From: Podospora pseudocomata
Taxonomy: Eukaryota; Ascomycota; Sordariomycetes; Sordariales; Podosporaceae
Direction of reading: 5' to 3'
DNA length: 64,000 nt
NCBI RefSeq assembly: GCF_035222375.1
Contig: NW_026946365.1
Location: 186,001 to 250,000 of the forward strand
Position 1 is the stretch's first letter. Every line of letters begins with the position of its first letter. Under the pieces are notes generated by a model. The model searched no databases and was not told the origin of the DNA. It worked only from the letters and a program-made list of their open reading frames with translations. Both the position numbers and the translations under genes were made by a program. Of the stretch, positions 1 through 12,133 are shown piece by piece.

Positions 1-1991
1 GATGTCCCAGATAACCAAGCCGTCATCACGATTACCTCCCCAACAGCGGGTTGGCGATGTGCCATGTGGGATAAGCTCTTTGCATATTTCACAGCTTGGA
101 TCTCCTTGTTTGGGCTGACTTATCATTGCCACACTTTGCCAGGCGACAAGACTATTGATTCCGAGCTTTCCACCACCCTCTACATGGTTGGCTAACGTCA
201 AGGAGGCGTTGGGTCGGTGAGTAAACACCCTTTCGGACTCGCTCACCAACATCCCGCCAAGTTCCGAGAATAAGCAATGTGATTTGTTTCCACTCCTACA
301 AAATATTTGGTTGGTGGCTCATGTTGGCATCCTACCTACTATCTGTAGTTGGAGCTCGGAAATCCTTTCGTTTCTCCAAGCGCCTACATTGAAAACCACC
401 ATCCGAACATCAAGAAGCCCAGGGTGTGATATGGATACCATCTACCTGTGTCCAGTAAGCCTGAATGCTGGCGGCACTGCACTGAAAAATAGCGTGGGCG
501 CCATGATGCTTACCTGACATGTAGCTCTTTCAATCTGGTGGGATATCAGATATTTCTCGGCAGCGGAGAGCTTTGTCTACAAGTCTGATGGAGACAAACA
601 CCGAACCGTCGCGTTGGGCCTGGGCAGATTCACATGTGCTTATTTTTGTGTCTGGTGACTTTGGCCGAAACAGCTTCCAGAATCTTCCCTAGACAGGAAT
701 GGCAGGCGATGTCAGAGTTCCAAAACAGGTCGACAAATTCACACACCCAGGCAACATAGCACTAATGCATCCTGCTCAGCTCACATGGTTGCATTGGGGG
801 TCCCAACAAGAGTGTGTGTGGAGGCCCATCTGCGTCTCTGTTTCGCTACCAGCAATGGGTATTGGGATAAGAAATATCTTGATAGGTAGATCGCCAGCCT
901 CAAACCAGCCACAACAGTACCAACGGGTCCTTCAATGCATGACAGAAGTAGGTAGTGAGAAAGAGTTGCGACTGAATGTTTTGCTGGACCGAGCTTCAGC
1001 TCAACAACATCGGGCTTTGAGAACGCGGCAAGATAACCAAAAAAAATCATATAGAGTGTAGGCTACGTACCTAGGTCCCGATCAAATCTGTGCTTCAAAT
1101 TCAAATACAGATGATGGAGGGGTGAGACGGATGACGTTATGACAATGCTTGGGAAGAGTAAGCAGCCTGGCACCCGACTCCTCTATGGCTTCTCCGGCTG
1201 GCGGTGTGGGAATTACGTCTCTCATTGCCGTTGCAGATAACGATCAGACCAATAGTCTGCAGGGCGAACACTTCAAGGTCATGTTCAACTGGATCACGAG
1301 CCAGCTGCAAGAATCTGCCTGGCTCCTGGCATTCCAATCTCGAGAGACCCATGTATCTTGACAAATAGCAGTTCTTCAATCACGTCTGACTTGCATGCTC
1401 TCCGATTAAGTGATGTGCTGAGTAAAATGACAAAATCTAAAGTACCGAGCGGACCGATTCCCTTTTGCGATCAGGTACCCGACCCGTAGCTTGCAAGCAG
1501 CTGCGATGTGTCATGCACCGAACAATCAGGTGTCATTGGCTTCATGCCACGCTGTTCTCTCTTGCTAGGCTACCCACTGAGCATGAAGAGGGGGCCAGAG
1601 AATGGTGGCTGACCATCAATTAACCAGTTTGAGCGTAGAAACGAAATCTTACTTGCATGATCTCAGGTCAGGAACGAGAGAGCTCAAGGAGTCAAGAGCA
1701 AACGTGAACTTTCGTGAAGTGTGGCGTGTGGCAGTGCAATAAATTTTACCTATTTGCTCAGCATCATTCCTAGTACCATTTTTTTGTCCATAAAGCGGCA
1801 TCGAAAAAGATGGTGTGCCTTCTTTTGCCATATATCCAGGCAGTGTGTCTGTGCCTGGTCTTCCAGATGTGTACTTATCCCTCAGCAAGCCCAGACGATT
1901 TTGAGTTGCGATTGAGTCCAGGGGCCTCCCATCTTCATCTCTCTTCCAAGTGTCTACCTCGGTAGGTACCTTGGTCAAAGTCAGGTTCACG
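1..1991. other. Intergenic, no supported gene
   Basis: Six-frame reading shows only short open stretches without recognisable motifs, and none has convincing splice structure. The stretch just before 1992 is presumably promoter and 5' UTR of the downstream aminotransferase-like gene. A remote or decayed gene cannot be excluded. Confidence 0.5.
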
Positions 1992-3683
1992 ATGGCACCC
2001 ACCATCGAAGAACTATATCCCGAGTACACTCTTACTTCTTCTATCGACAAACTACGTTCCGAGCACTATGCTCACCTTGATGAGAAGAACCATGTTTATC
2101 TTGACTATACCGGATCAGGCCTTGCCTCTGCTTTCCAGCTGACCCACTCTTCAGTTCGACTTTCATCCACGCTTTATGGCAATCCTCACAGCATCAACCC
2201 CTCCAGCCAAGCATCCACCAATGCCATCATAGCTACGCGGCTCAAAGTCTTGCAGCACCTGAATACGGATGCGGAAGAGTATGAGGTCATCTTCACAGCC
2301 AACGCCACAGAGGCCGCAAAACTTGTTGGAGAATCGTACGCATTCACTAAAGAAACGAAGTTAGTGTTGACGACGGATAATCATAATTCCATCAACGGAC
2401 TTAGGGAGTTTGCAGGAAGGAAGGGAAGCAGTACCGTTTACATACCCTTCTCATCTCCCGACATGAGAATCAATGACGAGGATTTCATAAAGGCTCTTTC
2501 GGCGGCACGACCGGGGCGGAAAGCTACTATGAGTACTGGAATTAACTGGTTGGCCAAATCACTTCTGGGGTGCCAGCCTTGGAGAAGAAATACAGGTGAC
2601 GCTGCCGGCCGCGAGGATGGAATGAAGCGCTGTTCCACGTCAGATACCAATCCAAACCAGGATGCTTCTTGTGACAGCCCTGCCCTTTACAAGGCCTTTC
2701 TCCAGCCCTCTTGCCAATCGTCACTAGTACCTCCACAAAGTGCCAGCACCGCACCGGCAAGACCACTGGAAAAAACGACGCGCCATGGACTCTTTGCTTA
2801 CCCGGCCCAAAGCAACTTTACCGGCGTCCGTCATCCACTGGCGTGGGTCACCTACGCCCAACGCCAAGGGTATGATGTGCTGCTCGACGCAGCCGCCTAC
2901 CTGCCTACCACTAGGCTCGACATGTCTATTACCAAGCCCGAGTTTCTCATTATCAGTTGGTACAAACTCTTCGGGTTCCCTACCGGTGTGGGCTGTCTGG
3001 TTGTGAAAAAGGAAGCCCTGTCCAGGCTCGTAAGGCCCTGGTTCTCTGGGGGCACCATTCAAGCTGTCACGGTGGGGGTCCCTTGGCATCTGAAGGCGAG
3101 GGGGGCTGAGGGATTCGAAGATGGGACAGTGAATTTCCTGGGCATTCCTGAGGTGATGTTTGGCCTGGAGTGGATCAATGCAGTTGGCATGCAGGTTATT
3201 GGGCTGCGAGTCAGGTGCTTGACTGGCTGGTTCTTGAAGAGGTTGGCCGCCTTGAGACACTTGGACAGGACACCAATGGCTAGAATATACGGACCAGAAA
3301 ATATGGACATGCGAGGAGGCACCGTTGCTTTTAATCTGCTGGACTCTGGCGGTAAGGTTGTAGACGAGCGATTAGTCGGGCAAGAGTCGGCAGCGGCCGG
3401 AATTTCACTCAGGACAGGGTGTTTTTGTAACCCTGGGGCCGGGGAGGCTGCCATGGGCTTGACTGTGGCTTCTCTGCGTAGGCTGGCCACGGCTACAGCG
3501 CAGATGAGAGGGATGGATGACTTTGTCGAGGTTCTTGGCTTGCCATCAGCTGGAGCTATCCGCGTCTCATTCGGGATCGCTTCCACTTCTACCGACGTTG
3601 ATAGATTTTTCGAGTTTGTGGAAAAGACATACCGGGATCGAGTGACAACCTCTGAGGGTCTTTTCCCGAGAGAGTCCTGCTAG
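1992..3683 (+). CDS. Molybdenum cofactor sulfurase-like aminotransferase class V protein
   Basis: This is a PLP-dependent class V aminotransferase-fold protein related to the NifS-like N-terminal domain of Moco sulfurase, which moves sulfur from L-cysteine to the molybdenum cofactor in the cytosol. Seen: LDYTGSGLAS near the N-terminus, FTANATEA, LFAYPAQSNFTGV, the PLP-lysine motif SWYKLFGFPTGVG and the cysteine motif RTGCFCNPGAGE near the C-terminus. The chosen ATG gives 563 residues; an in-frame ATG lies 14 codons upstream. There is no MOSC domain, so it is shorter than complete Moco sulfurases (about 800 residues). Roughly 85 residues between about 2530 and 2780 look unlike the family and could be a phase-neutral unspliced intron. 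It may be a paralogue with another substrate. Confidence 0.8.
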   Translation: MAPTIEELYPEYTLTSSIDKLRSEHYAHLDEKNHVYLDYTGSGLASAFQLTHSSVRLSSTLYGNPHSINPSSQASTNAIIATRLKVLQHLNTDAEEYEVIFTANATEAAKLVGESYAFTKETKLVLTTDNHNSINGLREFAGRKGSSTVYIPFSSPDMRINDEDFIKALSAARPGRKATMSTGINWLAKSLLGCQPWRRNTGDAAGREDGMKRCSTSDTNPNQDASCDSPALYKAFLQPSCQSSLVPPQSASTAPARPLEKTTRHGLFAYPAQSNFTGVRHPLAWVTYAQRQGYDVLLDAAAYLPTTRLDMSITKPEFLIISWYKLFGFPTGVGCLVVKKEALSRLVRPWFSGGTIQAVTVGVPWHLKARGAEGFEDGTVNFLGIPEVMFGLEWINAVGMQVIGLRVRCLTGWFLKRLAALRHLDRTPMARIYGPENMDMRGGTVAFNLLDSGGKVVDERLVGQESAAAGISLRTGCFCNPGAGEAAMGLTVASLRRLATATAQMRGMDDFVEVLGLPSAGAIRVSFGIASTSTDVDRFFEFVEKTYRDRVTTSEGLFPRESC

Positions 3684-3854
3684 TCACGGCCTTACCATGG
3701 TGTAGTACCTTACTGTAACTTGAAGAGAAACTTCCATCTGCTTTGCCTTTTTTTGTGTTTTGTATATGTCATGAGAGTACAACCAGCCATTTGACAAAGT
3801 CGAAACCGGCCTTCTCGATACTGGCCTTTCACCTAACAACCCATGCCCACGTGC

Positions 3855-4706
3855 CTATGCGTCACCACGAGCCAACCGCTTCCCGCTTCCCTTTCCCCTT
3901 CCAGATCCACTGCCAGTGTTCATCACGGTAATCGTATGTACAAATCTCAACGTTCCCTTCTCGACTCGGAACTCGTGACTGTCCGGTATGCCGCTGAAGC
4001 TCAAGAAAATGGAGACGGCGCCTACCGTCTCGTCAATCACATACCTCCGGTCCACCAGCTGCACACCGCTCGGGATGCCCACGTCGCACCTGTCATTTTG
4101 CCCACCGTTGCCTGTATAGGCGCCTCCCTCCAGTCTAGCACAAGGCCTGCCCCACGGCACAACGACAGACTTGTCATGAAAGATGTCACAGTACGCATCC
4201 CCAGCGGCCTTGATCACCTCTCTCGAGTCTCTATCTGCCTCGGGGATCGTCCCCCAATTCTCACGGGATGCCCAGCGCAGGGTTCCGGTTGCGTTGAAAA
4301 GCCAATCGCCCGTGGTGGTGGACAAGAGATCAACCTTTATGATCTGGGCTGACGTGAAAAACATCTGCACGCCAATCACGTAAGGCTGCGCGCCCGTGGC
4401 CGAGATAATCTCGGTATAGGTGGCGCATTGTGTCGTGTCGAGGCTGTGGCGTGAGAAGTCGATCTTGGTAGCACGGGTCAAGGAAGAGCCTGACGTAAGG
4501 GAAGCATTGCGAAAATTCTCGTGGTAGACGACTGAGGGAGAAAGCGGCTGTAGCAGCGCAGGGTTGCCGGCTGTCTGCGCGGCGAGAAGGCTGTCGGCTG
4601 CCGTCTTGAGGAAATCTCTGGTGCAGGCCGGCTGCGCTTGCACGCCAGACCCCTTGATCACCAAGAGGGTCGAGAGGAGGAGCGAGGTGAGTGAATGCAT
4701 CATCAA
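3855..4706 (-). CDS. Secreted DUF8021-like protein
   Basis: A single-exon gene for 283 residues. The N-terminus has a hydrophobic stretch (LTSLLLSTLLVIKGSGVQA) ending in a plausible signal-peptidase site, so the protein is probably secreted. The body resembles fungal secreted proteins with a DUF8021 (SnoaL/NTF2-like) domain: an N-terminal helix with alanine-rich register, a 'VYHENF' segment, then a segment with conserved Tyr-Cys residues around AAGDAYCDIFHD and a C-terminal beta-rich part with DRRYVIDE. Its biochemical role is unknown. The C-terminus is a low-complexity Gly/Ser/Arg/Lys tail. Family assignment is by pattern memory and needs a profile search. Confidence 0.65.
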   Translation of the reverse strand: MMMHSLTSLLLSTLLVIKGSGVQAQPACTRDFLKTAADSLLAAQTAGNPALLQPLSPSVVYHENFRNASLTSGSSLTRATKIDFSRHSLDTTQCATYTEIISATGAQPYVIGVQMFFTSAQIIKVDLLSTTTGDWLFNATGTLRWASRENWGTIPEADRDSREVIKAAGDAYCDIFHDKSVVVPWGRPCARLEGGAYTGNGGQNDRCDVGIPSGVQLVDRRYVIDETVGAVSIFLSFSGIPDSHEFRVEKGTLRFVHTITVMNTGSGSGRGKGSGKRLARGDA

Positions 4707-4796
4707 GGTCGTGTTGGAACACCAGGCAACTGCTATTCGCGTGTAGAAAGCACGAACAGGAGAGGTGCAAACCGAGGACCTGTCTAAAAGCGCCCC

Positions 4797-4804
4797 TATT
4801 TATG
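4797..4804 (-). promoter_or_regulatory. TATA-like element of the DUF8021-like gene
   Basis: CATAAATA on the minus strand, about 90 bp upstream of the ATG at 4706 and followed by a GC-rich stretch. Spacing fits a core promoter. Inferred from sequence only. Confidence 0.5.
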
Positions 4805-4806
4805 CA

Positions 4807-5332
4807 CTGTCCATTCGAGGCTAATGTGGTGAACGGGTAATATATCAACCCCTGGTTCCCCAACTTCAATCAATGTTGAAGGGACGTTATGAAGAGAGGG
4901 GAGACAGTTTCGGCAGTTTGGATCACGTTGGTTGATTGGTAGGGAAGCGTTGATCCAAAATACATTCCCCCTCTGTCACCGGCCTCAAGCCGGTGTGGCT
5001 GTCTTTGGTTGACTTGTTGCCTCTTGGGCTTTTTTTGCCAACAAATCCCTGTCGTTTGCGAGGACTCCCAACAGCCCATGAACCTTCAATGTCGTGGAAG
5101 GAAGCTTTGGCATACATCTTCAAGCTGCCCAACTGAAAGAAAGGCAAACTCAGCGTAATAGAATGCCCAGTATTATTAAATTCGTATCCCATTTAAGTGG
5201 TCAAAGTGGCCCCCCACTCCATCACCCAATGCCAGACACATACCGGGCCGCTGTGATCCTCCTCATGTAGCTTCTAGTACCCAACTCTCTTGTACGTCAA
5301 AGGTCGTGCTGTTGACTCCCGACAGGACCGAC
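4807..5332. other. Intergenic between two minus-strand genes
   Basis: Upstream DNA of the secreted-protein gene and the 3' flank of the AP-1 mu gene. No open frame with recognisable content was seen. Confidence 0.5.
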
Positions 5333-6741
5333 TCACACGGCGTCTGGTAGTCTGACAGCAATATCTCCCGATTGCGTGATGTAACGCACCCATGGGAGTG
5401 ATGGGTATTGAAGCTAATGAACGAGTCAATGAGAACACGGTCAAAAACGCAAACAAGGGCAGAGCAAGCACATACCTTGGGCTCTGTGATCTTGAGGTAG
5501 CGCACTTGGATGCCGCTGGTGGTGAAGTAGGGAATCTCGAACTTGACCTGAATGGGTCGCTTGGCACCCTTACCAGGAGCTCCCACGCCGCCCATGCTCC
5601 CGCCGAAGCCACCCGTCATACCACCGCCATGCTCGTCGTCACCTCGCACACTGGGTAGGCCGAGCTCGGCACGCATGAGAAACTCCTTGCCGCCACCAAA
5701 CTGCTTGATCTTCCAGACGATGGCACTCTGCTCTGGCGCATAGTGCACCGATCCGACGTTGGTTCGGAAGCGTGGTGTATCGGCGTCGTCGGGCACCGGA
5801 ACAATAATCTCGACGTTGTTCGCCGTACTGCGGCGCTTGAATTGCGCCCTGGCTTTGAGCATGTATTCTATTCGCGATCCACTGTGCGACTCGACAACAC
5901 ACTCGACCCAGATGAGCGGCTTGACCTGGGTGTTGAGACGATATGACATGAGCTCAAATTCTCCGTCAGGGGGGATGAAGCTGATGGTGCGGTCGTTCTC
6001 GAAACGCGACAGACGCACACACTGGTGGAATTTGACATCCTCCATCTCAATGGCCTTGCCACGCGTCGTCCGCCCCGTGTTTTCGAACATGACCTTATCG
6101 TTGAGGCCCAGCCGCAGCTCGGGCATGCCAGACAAGTAACACTTCATCTTGATGGCACCCAGAATTTCCGATCGCAAAACATTGCCGTTGGCTGACACGA
6201 GAAGGTTGAGCGATTCAATAACATCGAGAAACACCTCGTTTTTGCGGTAGCGGATACCCTCGGAGCGCCACGACACGGCGTTGGTGACAGCAATGGGCGG
6301 ACGAGCCTGAATCTCGAGCTTGTGCGACTCCTGGGTAATGTACTCTTGCAGAATCTTGGACTCGGTAGTCTGGGGGTAGCCAAAGTCCATCATCTCGTCG
6401 AGAAGCTCGTATATAATGACAAAGTTGTCTCGAATAGACTCCTCCTCGAGCGCCTTGAAGTACTCGGTAAACACCTCAACAATCTTGTGGAGAAAAAGGA
6501 GAATCTCGGCGGCATTGGTGTTTCGTTTCGTCAGGGCGAGTAGATAGAGGTTATTGTGTCTGATGTAGAGGTAGTTGATACCCTCGTGGGAGAAACAAGG
6601 GGGGACGGCCGACGACTCTTCTTCGGCTTCGCTGAGGAGGATGGGGAACTTTTCAACGGCTGACATGGGTATATCTCCACGATAGTTTCGGGCGAGGAGG
6701 GTTTTGCCCTTTAGGTCGAGAAAGAAGATGGCTGAAGCCAT
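5333..6741 (-). CDS. apm1: AP-1 clathrin adaptor complex mu subunit
   Basis: Medium (mu) chain of the AP-1 adaptor, which binds Yxx-phi sorting signals and recruits clathrin at the trans-Golgi/endosome. Two exons: 6741-5476 and 5413-5333, separated by a 62-nt intron (GTATGT ... TTAG) in phase 0. The join restores the family C-terminus with SLPWVRYITQSGDI followed by AVRLPD, giving 448 residues, the usual length. The longin domain occupies about residues 1-140 (starts MASAIFFLDLKGK), then ELLDEMMDFGYPQTTE, and the mu-homology domain follows (SWRSEGIRYRKNEVFLDV, ISFIPPDGEFELMSYR). A Gly/Met-rich insert (GGGMTGGFGGSMGG) sits in the last third. Distinguished from AP-2 mu by the N-terminus and by the C-terminal YITQSGDI. 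Confidence 0.95.
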
Positions 6742-9237
6742 GGTACAGTGACGGTATGGGGATGGCGATGGGAACGCTTCGCAGGAGCTCCCGTCGAGAG
6801 CGATTGGGGGGGATCGGTCGGGCTGAGAGACTTTAGGACGCGGATTGAATCGTAGTTGTTGCTACAAGTACTCTCATTACCCAAAGCAATGGAGTGATGG
6901 CCGTCGGTGTTGTCGTCGCTATCTTGTCGTCGCAGGCGTTGTTGTGTCGTTGAACAGCCAGCTGCTAGACACCCTGGAAGGTCCCGTCGCTATTGTCAAC
7001 CAAGGAGATGCCACAGGCCACAACCCTGACGTTGCTCCATTGTGGAGCGTGCACTGGCCAGGCTGGCCAGGAGGGTTCTGAAGCTTAAGCCTGTGGCGCC
7101 AGTGTGGAAGTGCCTTCTAGGTTCTTGTGGCTTGCCACCGGTGAAAGGCAAAACCAGGCTTCCGGCTTGGCTTTATGTGGGACCTGGGCATGCTTTTGAA
7201 GGTGGGGTTCATGGACATGGAGCGACAGGTGGTCAGTGCCCTTCGGCTACCCCACCAATTGGTTTTGCTCAAAAGAAATTCTCGCTGCGTTTTTTTCTCC
7301 TCTTCCTTTTCCTTTCCTCAACGCGCCCATTAGACAGTGCTATCATCATGCGCACAACAAGAACCGGCATTCTGTCAGTTCCGAACCGTGCCGCCGTGGA
7401 TGAATATGCGATTTCGAGGCGCGGAGATGAAGGATTTTCCGCTAACGGTTCCATAAGAACTGGCCGAGTATCTCTCTTACTGCTTGGCCGGTGTCAGAGG
7501 AACCGGACATTTTTGGCTCTTGCCAATTCTCACATGCTACAGTACATCTTGAGGTGACCGGATAACCACGCCCGGAGCCTCCTTCCACGTACACTCTCCA
7601 TGCAAGGGACCCCTCCGAAATCCCAACAAAAAAAAAGCTAGGTGAACTTTTGGGCAATCAAAGTGGGTGGCACCGTGGACAGCTAGACAGCCACACAGCC
7701 CTGGATGGCGGAGGACTGATGTCTGGGCCTGATGAATGAATTCCGTCAGGAATTTTGCATGTGATGGTGGACAGTGGAGCCTTTCCTGCAAGTCTGTGAC
7801 AAAGCACCTGAGCGCGTTCAGGGCCGAGAGCTGGCTCCAAGATAAAGCCGCTCTACATCTCTTCAGTCCGACACGTGCTTTTCCACCTGAAAACAGGTTC
7901 CTTGCCAGGCACTGAGTGCACCTCACTATCTGGCCTTCTTCTTTACACTCAGAACATCTGAAAGCAGCAAATTTGATGAAGACTGCGCGTAAAGCTTCTG
8001 CCGGGCTGCACATGACGTGTGTTCGGTACCGTATGTAAAAGTAAAATACACTCCGTAAGCTATCTGCGTGTCTGCCACCCTGTCTGTGTCGCACAGGCCG
8101 TCTTCGAGAGAAGCTCAGAACCAGAACCCCGCCTTACCCACGTTTGGTGGAGCAATGGCAACGTCTTGGTTGTTTCTTCTTTTTCGTATCTTATTCGGCT
8201 GGCTTTTCTCTTTCATTTCTATGTACCTACCTACACTATGTCCCGTGGACTGTGGACGGAGGCATGCCACTACTAGGCATAGAGAAGGATACGTCCACAC
8301 GAGGCGCCTTCTCAGTGCCCGTGACAATTCAATATGGATTTGACGTACGTGCTACATTTGCAGCCAAAAGTGCATTTTACGAATCAACTGGAATTTGCGA
8401 ATCAACGGACCTGACCATGGTGGAAGCGATGGCCAGTGCCGATTTTGAAGGCCTGACAAGTAGTGTGGGTTCAGGCACGATTGTAGGTAGCGCACCCGTG
8501 CCCGTGCCTGCGGGAGGGAGCAGCATGTGCAAATCCCCAGGCTCACATGGAGGGAAGGAAGGGTGCGTTGCCGAAAATCCTGCCCGCTCTCTCGCCTCAA
8601 CCCTTTTCCAAGAAGCAAAGAAGCCCCTCCCCCAATCCGTCCCCTTCCATCCATCCAATCAATCACTCACTATTTCACTAAACCACCTAGTGTTACCTAC
8701 TGCCCTTTTGCGGCTTCTCTTCCTAGCGGACACCTACCAGTCGCCTGACGCCAATTGCCAAGTGTCTAACCCGAACCCCGGTCAGCTAATGCCGGTCTTC
8801 TTTGCCCGTGCTTGAATTGCTTGATTATTCATTCATTCATTCATATTATCGGCCCCCCTCCCCCAACCCTCCCAGTCGCTTGACCATTATTGCTTCGTTC
8901 TTCAATCTGTTACTCTTCCTCCCCTCCCCTCCTGCTCCCACATCACGTCCGCACGTCCGCTCCCCAACCAGCACCAGCTCTCCAGCTATTACTACCCTGC
9001 GCTTGTAGCATCTGACACCGACGATCCAAGCTCCATCTCCAGCGAACAGGTCCCGAGCAGGCGGAGCGCTGATTCGCGGTCTGGTCTCTCTGAACCATCC
9101 AGCAAAACCTCAGCCCTGCGACTCCTCCAAATGACGACGGTCTCTTAGCAGCGGATCCGCTGAATTATAGCCTCTGCAGTAGGAGCCCCCGGTTGTGCAC
9201 CCAGGCCCGCGTTGCTGGGAAGGGTACCTCCGGCAAC
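6742..9237. other. Long divergent intergenic region
   Basis: About 2.5 kb between the divergent AP-1 mu (-) and Opi1-like (+) genes. Open stretches here show no family motifs. From about 8570 to 8960 the plus strand is strongly pyrimidine-rich (CCTCCC and TTCATTCATT runs), typical of a fungal promoter/5' UTR, so the Opi1-like transcript probably has a long leader. Confidence 0.55.
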
Positions 9238-11189
9238 ATGGATCACATGCTGGTGCTGCCTCCCCCGTCGCAGTCCCCGACACCCTCGCAGCTAAAATCA
9301 CAAGACGCAAGTGCCGCTGCCTCCTATCCGGACTACGAGCGCCGCTCAACGCCAGCGGCGCTCCACGAACCAACTTTGACGATGCACTCGTCCCACCTAA
9401 ACAGCCTGCCGCTACCGCCCATCTCCCATCCAGGCGACCCAACCTCGCGATCCTTCCCCCACCACACTGCCGAGCTGGCCCCGATCCAGCCGCCGCACGA
9501 GAAGCCTGCCATTGGGGCCGCGCAAACTCTGCCGTCACTCTCCTCCGTCACTGGCGCGCAGACTCCTCGCCTGCCCTCGCTGTCTGCCGCCTCAGAGTCT
9601 TCGTATTCTCCCCTGTCTACGGCGAGCACATCGACAGCAATCCCCGCGACCACAAACAAGACGGTCGCTTCTCCCAGTCTCCCCATCAATCATTGGCCGA
9701 GCCTGAATCCCTTCACCACATACTACACACCGAGCCACGTGCAGGGTTCCGAATCGTTCATGAACGCGGACGTGGCCAGCGACAAACCAAGTCACCACAG
9801 GGCTACCAGCGTCAGCCTCGATGACCCGGGGGTGCGTGCCGCCGCCGAGGCTCTGGGGCGCCTGCGAACAGGTATGTGCCCGAATCTTGTACTTCAATAT
9901 GTGTCAAGGCAACGCCAGTGTGTGTAGTGTCTAGAAGCTAATTTGATCTGGTACCTGGAAAAGTGGACACCATGCCCCACGACAGCGACGGCCGGCGCAA
10001 CCGGACTCCCGAGGCGTACCAAGTGGGCACGCCCACCTCCCAGGAGAGCTCCAGCGAGAGACAGCAGGAGCCCCTGCTGTCATTGATCACTACATCTTAC
10101 CCCAGCATCGCCCCTGTTGCGTCATATCTAGAAAGTGCCACGTCGGTCTGCAATACGGCCTATACAAACTCCAAAAACTATTCGCCCGTCCTCAGAAGGA
10201 ATGCCGAGTACATAGAGGACCGAGTCGTGAAGCCGGTCGCCAAGACTGTAGGGAGATATGGCGGCCACGGGCTCAGGTGGTGGCTGCAGAAGCCGGGCAG
10301 GAAGCAGCGCTCACCGTCCGACCTGGAAGATGGGCGACAGGGAGTGAAGCGACGGAAGGGGGACACGGACAGAGAATCAGCCATCGCGGCCCGCGTCATG
10401 GCCGATTTTGACATAGGTTCCAAGGATCGACGCACCTCGGTCAGCACGGTCGACACGTTGCCTGCCTATGACGACCAGAGGTCGCCGGCCTACACCGAGA
10501 GGGCTGACGAGCAGAGGGGGCCGACCTCTCAGGATGAAGAGTCTGGGAGCTATAAGCTGTGGGTTACGACGTCCAGTCTCCGCGTTGCCATGCAGGATGA
10601 GAGCAAGAAGCGTCTCCGGGTTCTCATCGGGGTGCTGAGCAACACCAACGGGCGGATCACTGACTTCTTCGAGAGCCTGACCAAGGCGGTGGAGGAGTAT
10701 GATCGCTCCATCGCGGCAAATCGCGAAGATGTTGCCATGGATGGCCAAGACGAACACAGTCACAATGAGCTCTCGACACGCATCATGACCCTCGTTGACG
10801 GCATAACCAAGACGAGCGCAGCGACGGTCGACATGGTCAACAAATGCGCTGCGAGTGCCCTGCCAGATAACGTCAAGGCCTTTGTGGCTCGTCGACTGAT
10901 AAGCTTGCCCGCGCAGTGGAAGCTCATGGCGTCGCAAGAAGGGCCTGACGCGCCCAGGGAAGGTGGCGACGAAGCAGCAGCAATCCGTCACAGAGCACAC
11001 TCGGCTTTGGCGCTGGCCAAGGTGTCTCTCCAGATTATGACGCAAATCACCGAAGTCCTCAACATGACGCTGAACGCTGTTGAGGAATGGTGCGAGAACC
11101 AAAACAAAAACGAGAGCTCCCAGCCATCTTCCCCAATGGGTGTTCAGGGGCCGGTGGGCGTAGATGGCGACGTCAAGATGTCAGATTGA
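9238..11189 (+). CDS. opi1: Opi1-family transcriptional regulator
   Basis: Opi1 proteins repress phospholipid/inositol genes in yeast and sense phosphatidic acid at the ER. Exons 9238-9871 and 9964-11189 join in phase 1 across a 92-nt intron (GTATGT ... AAAAG), giving 619 residues. The N-terminus is Pro/Ser-rich (about residues 1-190); the Opi1 domain lies in the second half: LLSLITTSYPSIAPV, NSKNYSPVLRRNAEYIEDRV, a basic patch (GVKRRKGD), then SGSYKLWVTTSSLRVAMQ, AKVSLQIMTQITEVLN and VEEWCENQ. A polyglutamine-free acidic stretch (VAMDGQDEHSHNE) separates helices. An upstream in-frame ATG at 9193 is possible, but 9238 gives a more typical start. In filamentous fungi the target genes may differ from yeast. 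Confidence 0.88.
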
Positions 11190-12133
11190 AGAGCACCGAG
11201 GGGCGGGGAGCAGGCTTGCTACCCTATCTGTACCCACAACAAACTAAAAAGAATATGGATCGAGCAAAGGCCAGGCCTCCAAAAGCATTTATCCTCATCA
11301 ACCACACGTCTCCTACGTACACAATCAACTTTTTTCTCTATGTATCATTCAGCCAACCCCCCACGCCACAGACTATTCATTCCTTTACCTTAGTCATATT
11401 TATTGTATTTATTAAGTCGTCTTCCGAGGTTTTGACCGGTTGTTCTCTCCGTACAGTACAATCGCTTCTTCCCTTCTTGCCTCTTTTCCTTGTCGCAGAC
11501 TTCTTTTGCCGATTGGTTTTCATATTTCAGGTTTCAATAGACCGACCGAATTTCTATCAAGGAAGGCTCTCTTTGATGGCGAGAGACGCTCGGTATGGCT
11601 GGAAAACAACTTGAGGTTGACAGTTGATAAAGCACACACACGAGGATGGAGAATAAATCAGAGACCCTGTGATAGCCTATATCCAAAATTCTTCTAGGAT
11701 TGACCGCTCCGTGCCACCTTGGTGCAAAGATGCACTTTGAGAAGGGCACATTTTCGCCTTTTTGCCTGCACAGAACGTTGGCTTGAGTTAATAACCCACG
11801 CACATACATAACACACGAAGGCGCATAAAGTGTATATCTTGCGTATCGCGTATCAAGGAGTATATTTCAAAATCAGAGAGCACCTCCTAGTCTGCAACTA
11901 TCCTAAACAGAAAATAAACGTCAAAATGAAACATTGAAATATTAGATGAGCAATCACCATATTCGGAAGGGGAAAACAGCCAGGAATGAGTAAAGAAGGA
12001 GGGAAGAGACAGTGGACAGCAAGCATTTTGAAAGCCACCTTGCAGACACCAAACATAATACCCGACAACAATGTCGCAATAAACACCATATTTGATGATG
12101 AAAACCCCCAAGACAATGGGGAAACAGAGAAAT
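11190..12133. other. Convergent 3' flank region
   Basis: AT- and pyrimidine-rich DNA between the convergent Opi1-like (+) and low-complexity (-) genes. It must contain both 3' UTRs. No open frame with family features was seen. Confidence 0.5.

Noticed and set aside
699-1061. Open frame of 120 codons near the left edge
   Set aside because: No family motif, composition unlike neighbouring exons, and an equally long frame runs antisense to it.
2724-3586. Antisense open frames across the Moco-sulfurase-like gene
   Set aside because: They are mirror frames of a gene with clear family motifs on the plus strand.
8144-8815. Open frame of 223 codons upstream of the Opi1-like gene
   Set aside because: Begins in low-complexity Phe/Ser-rich translation of pyrimidine-rich DNA and shows no conserved pattern; better explained as promoter and 5' UTR.
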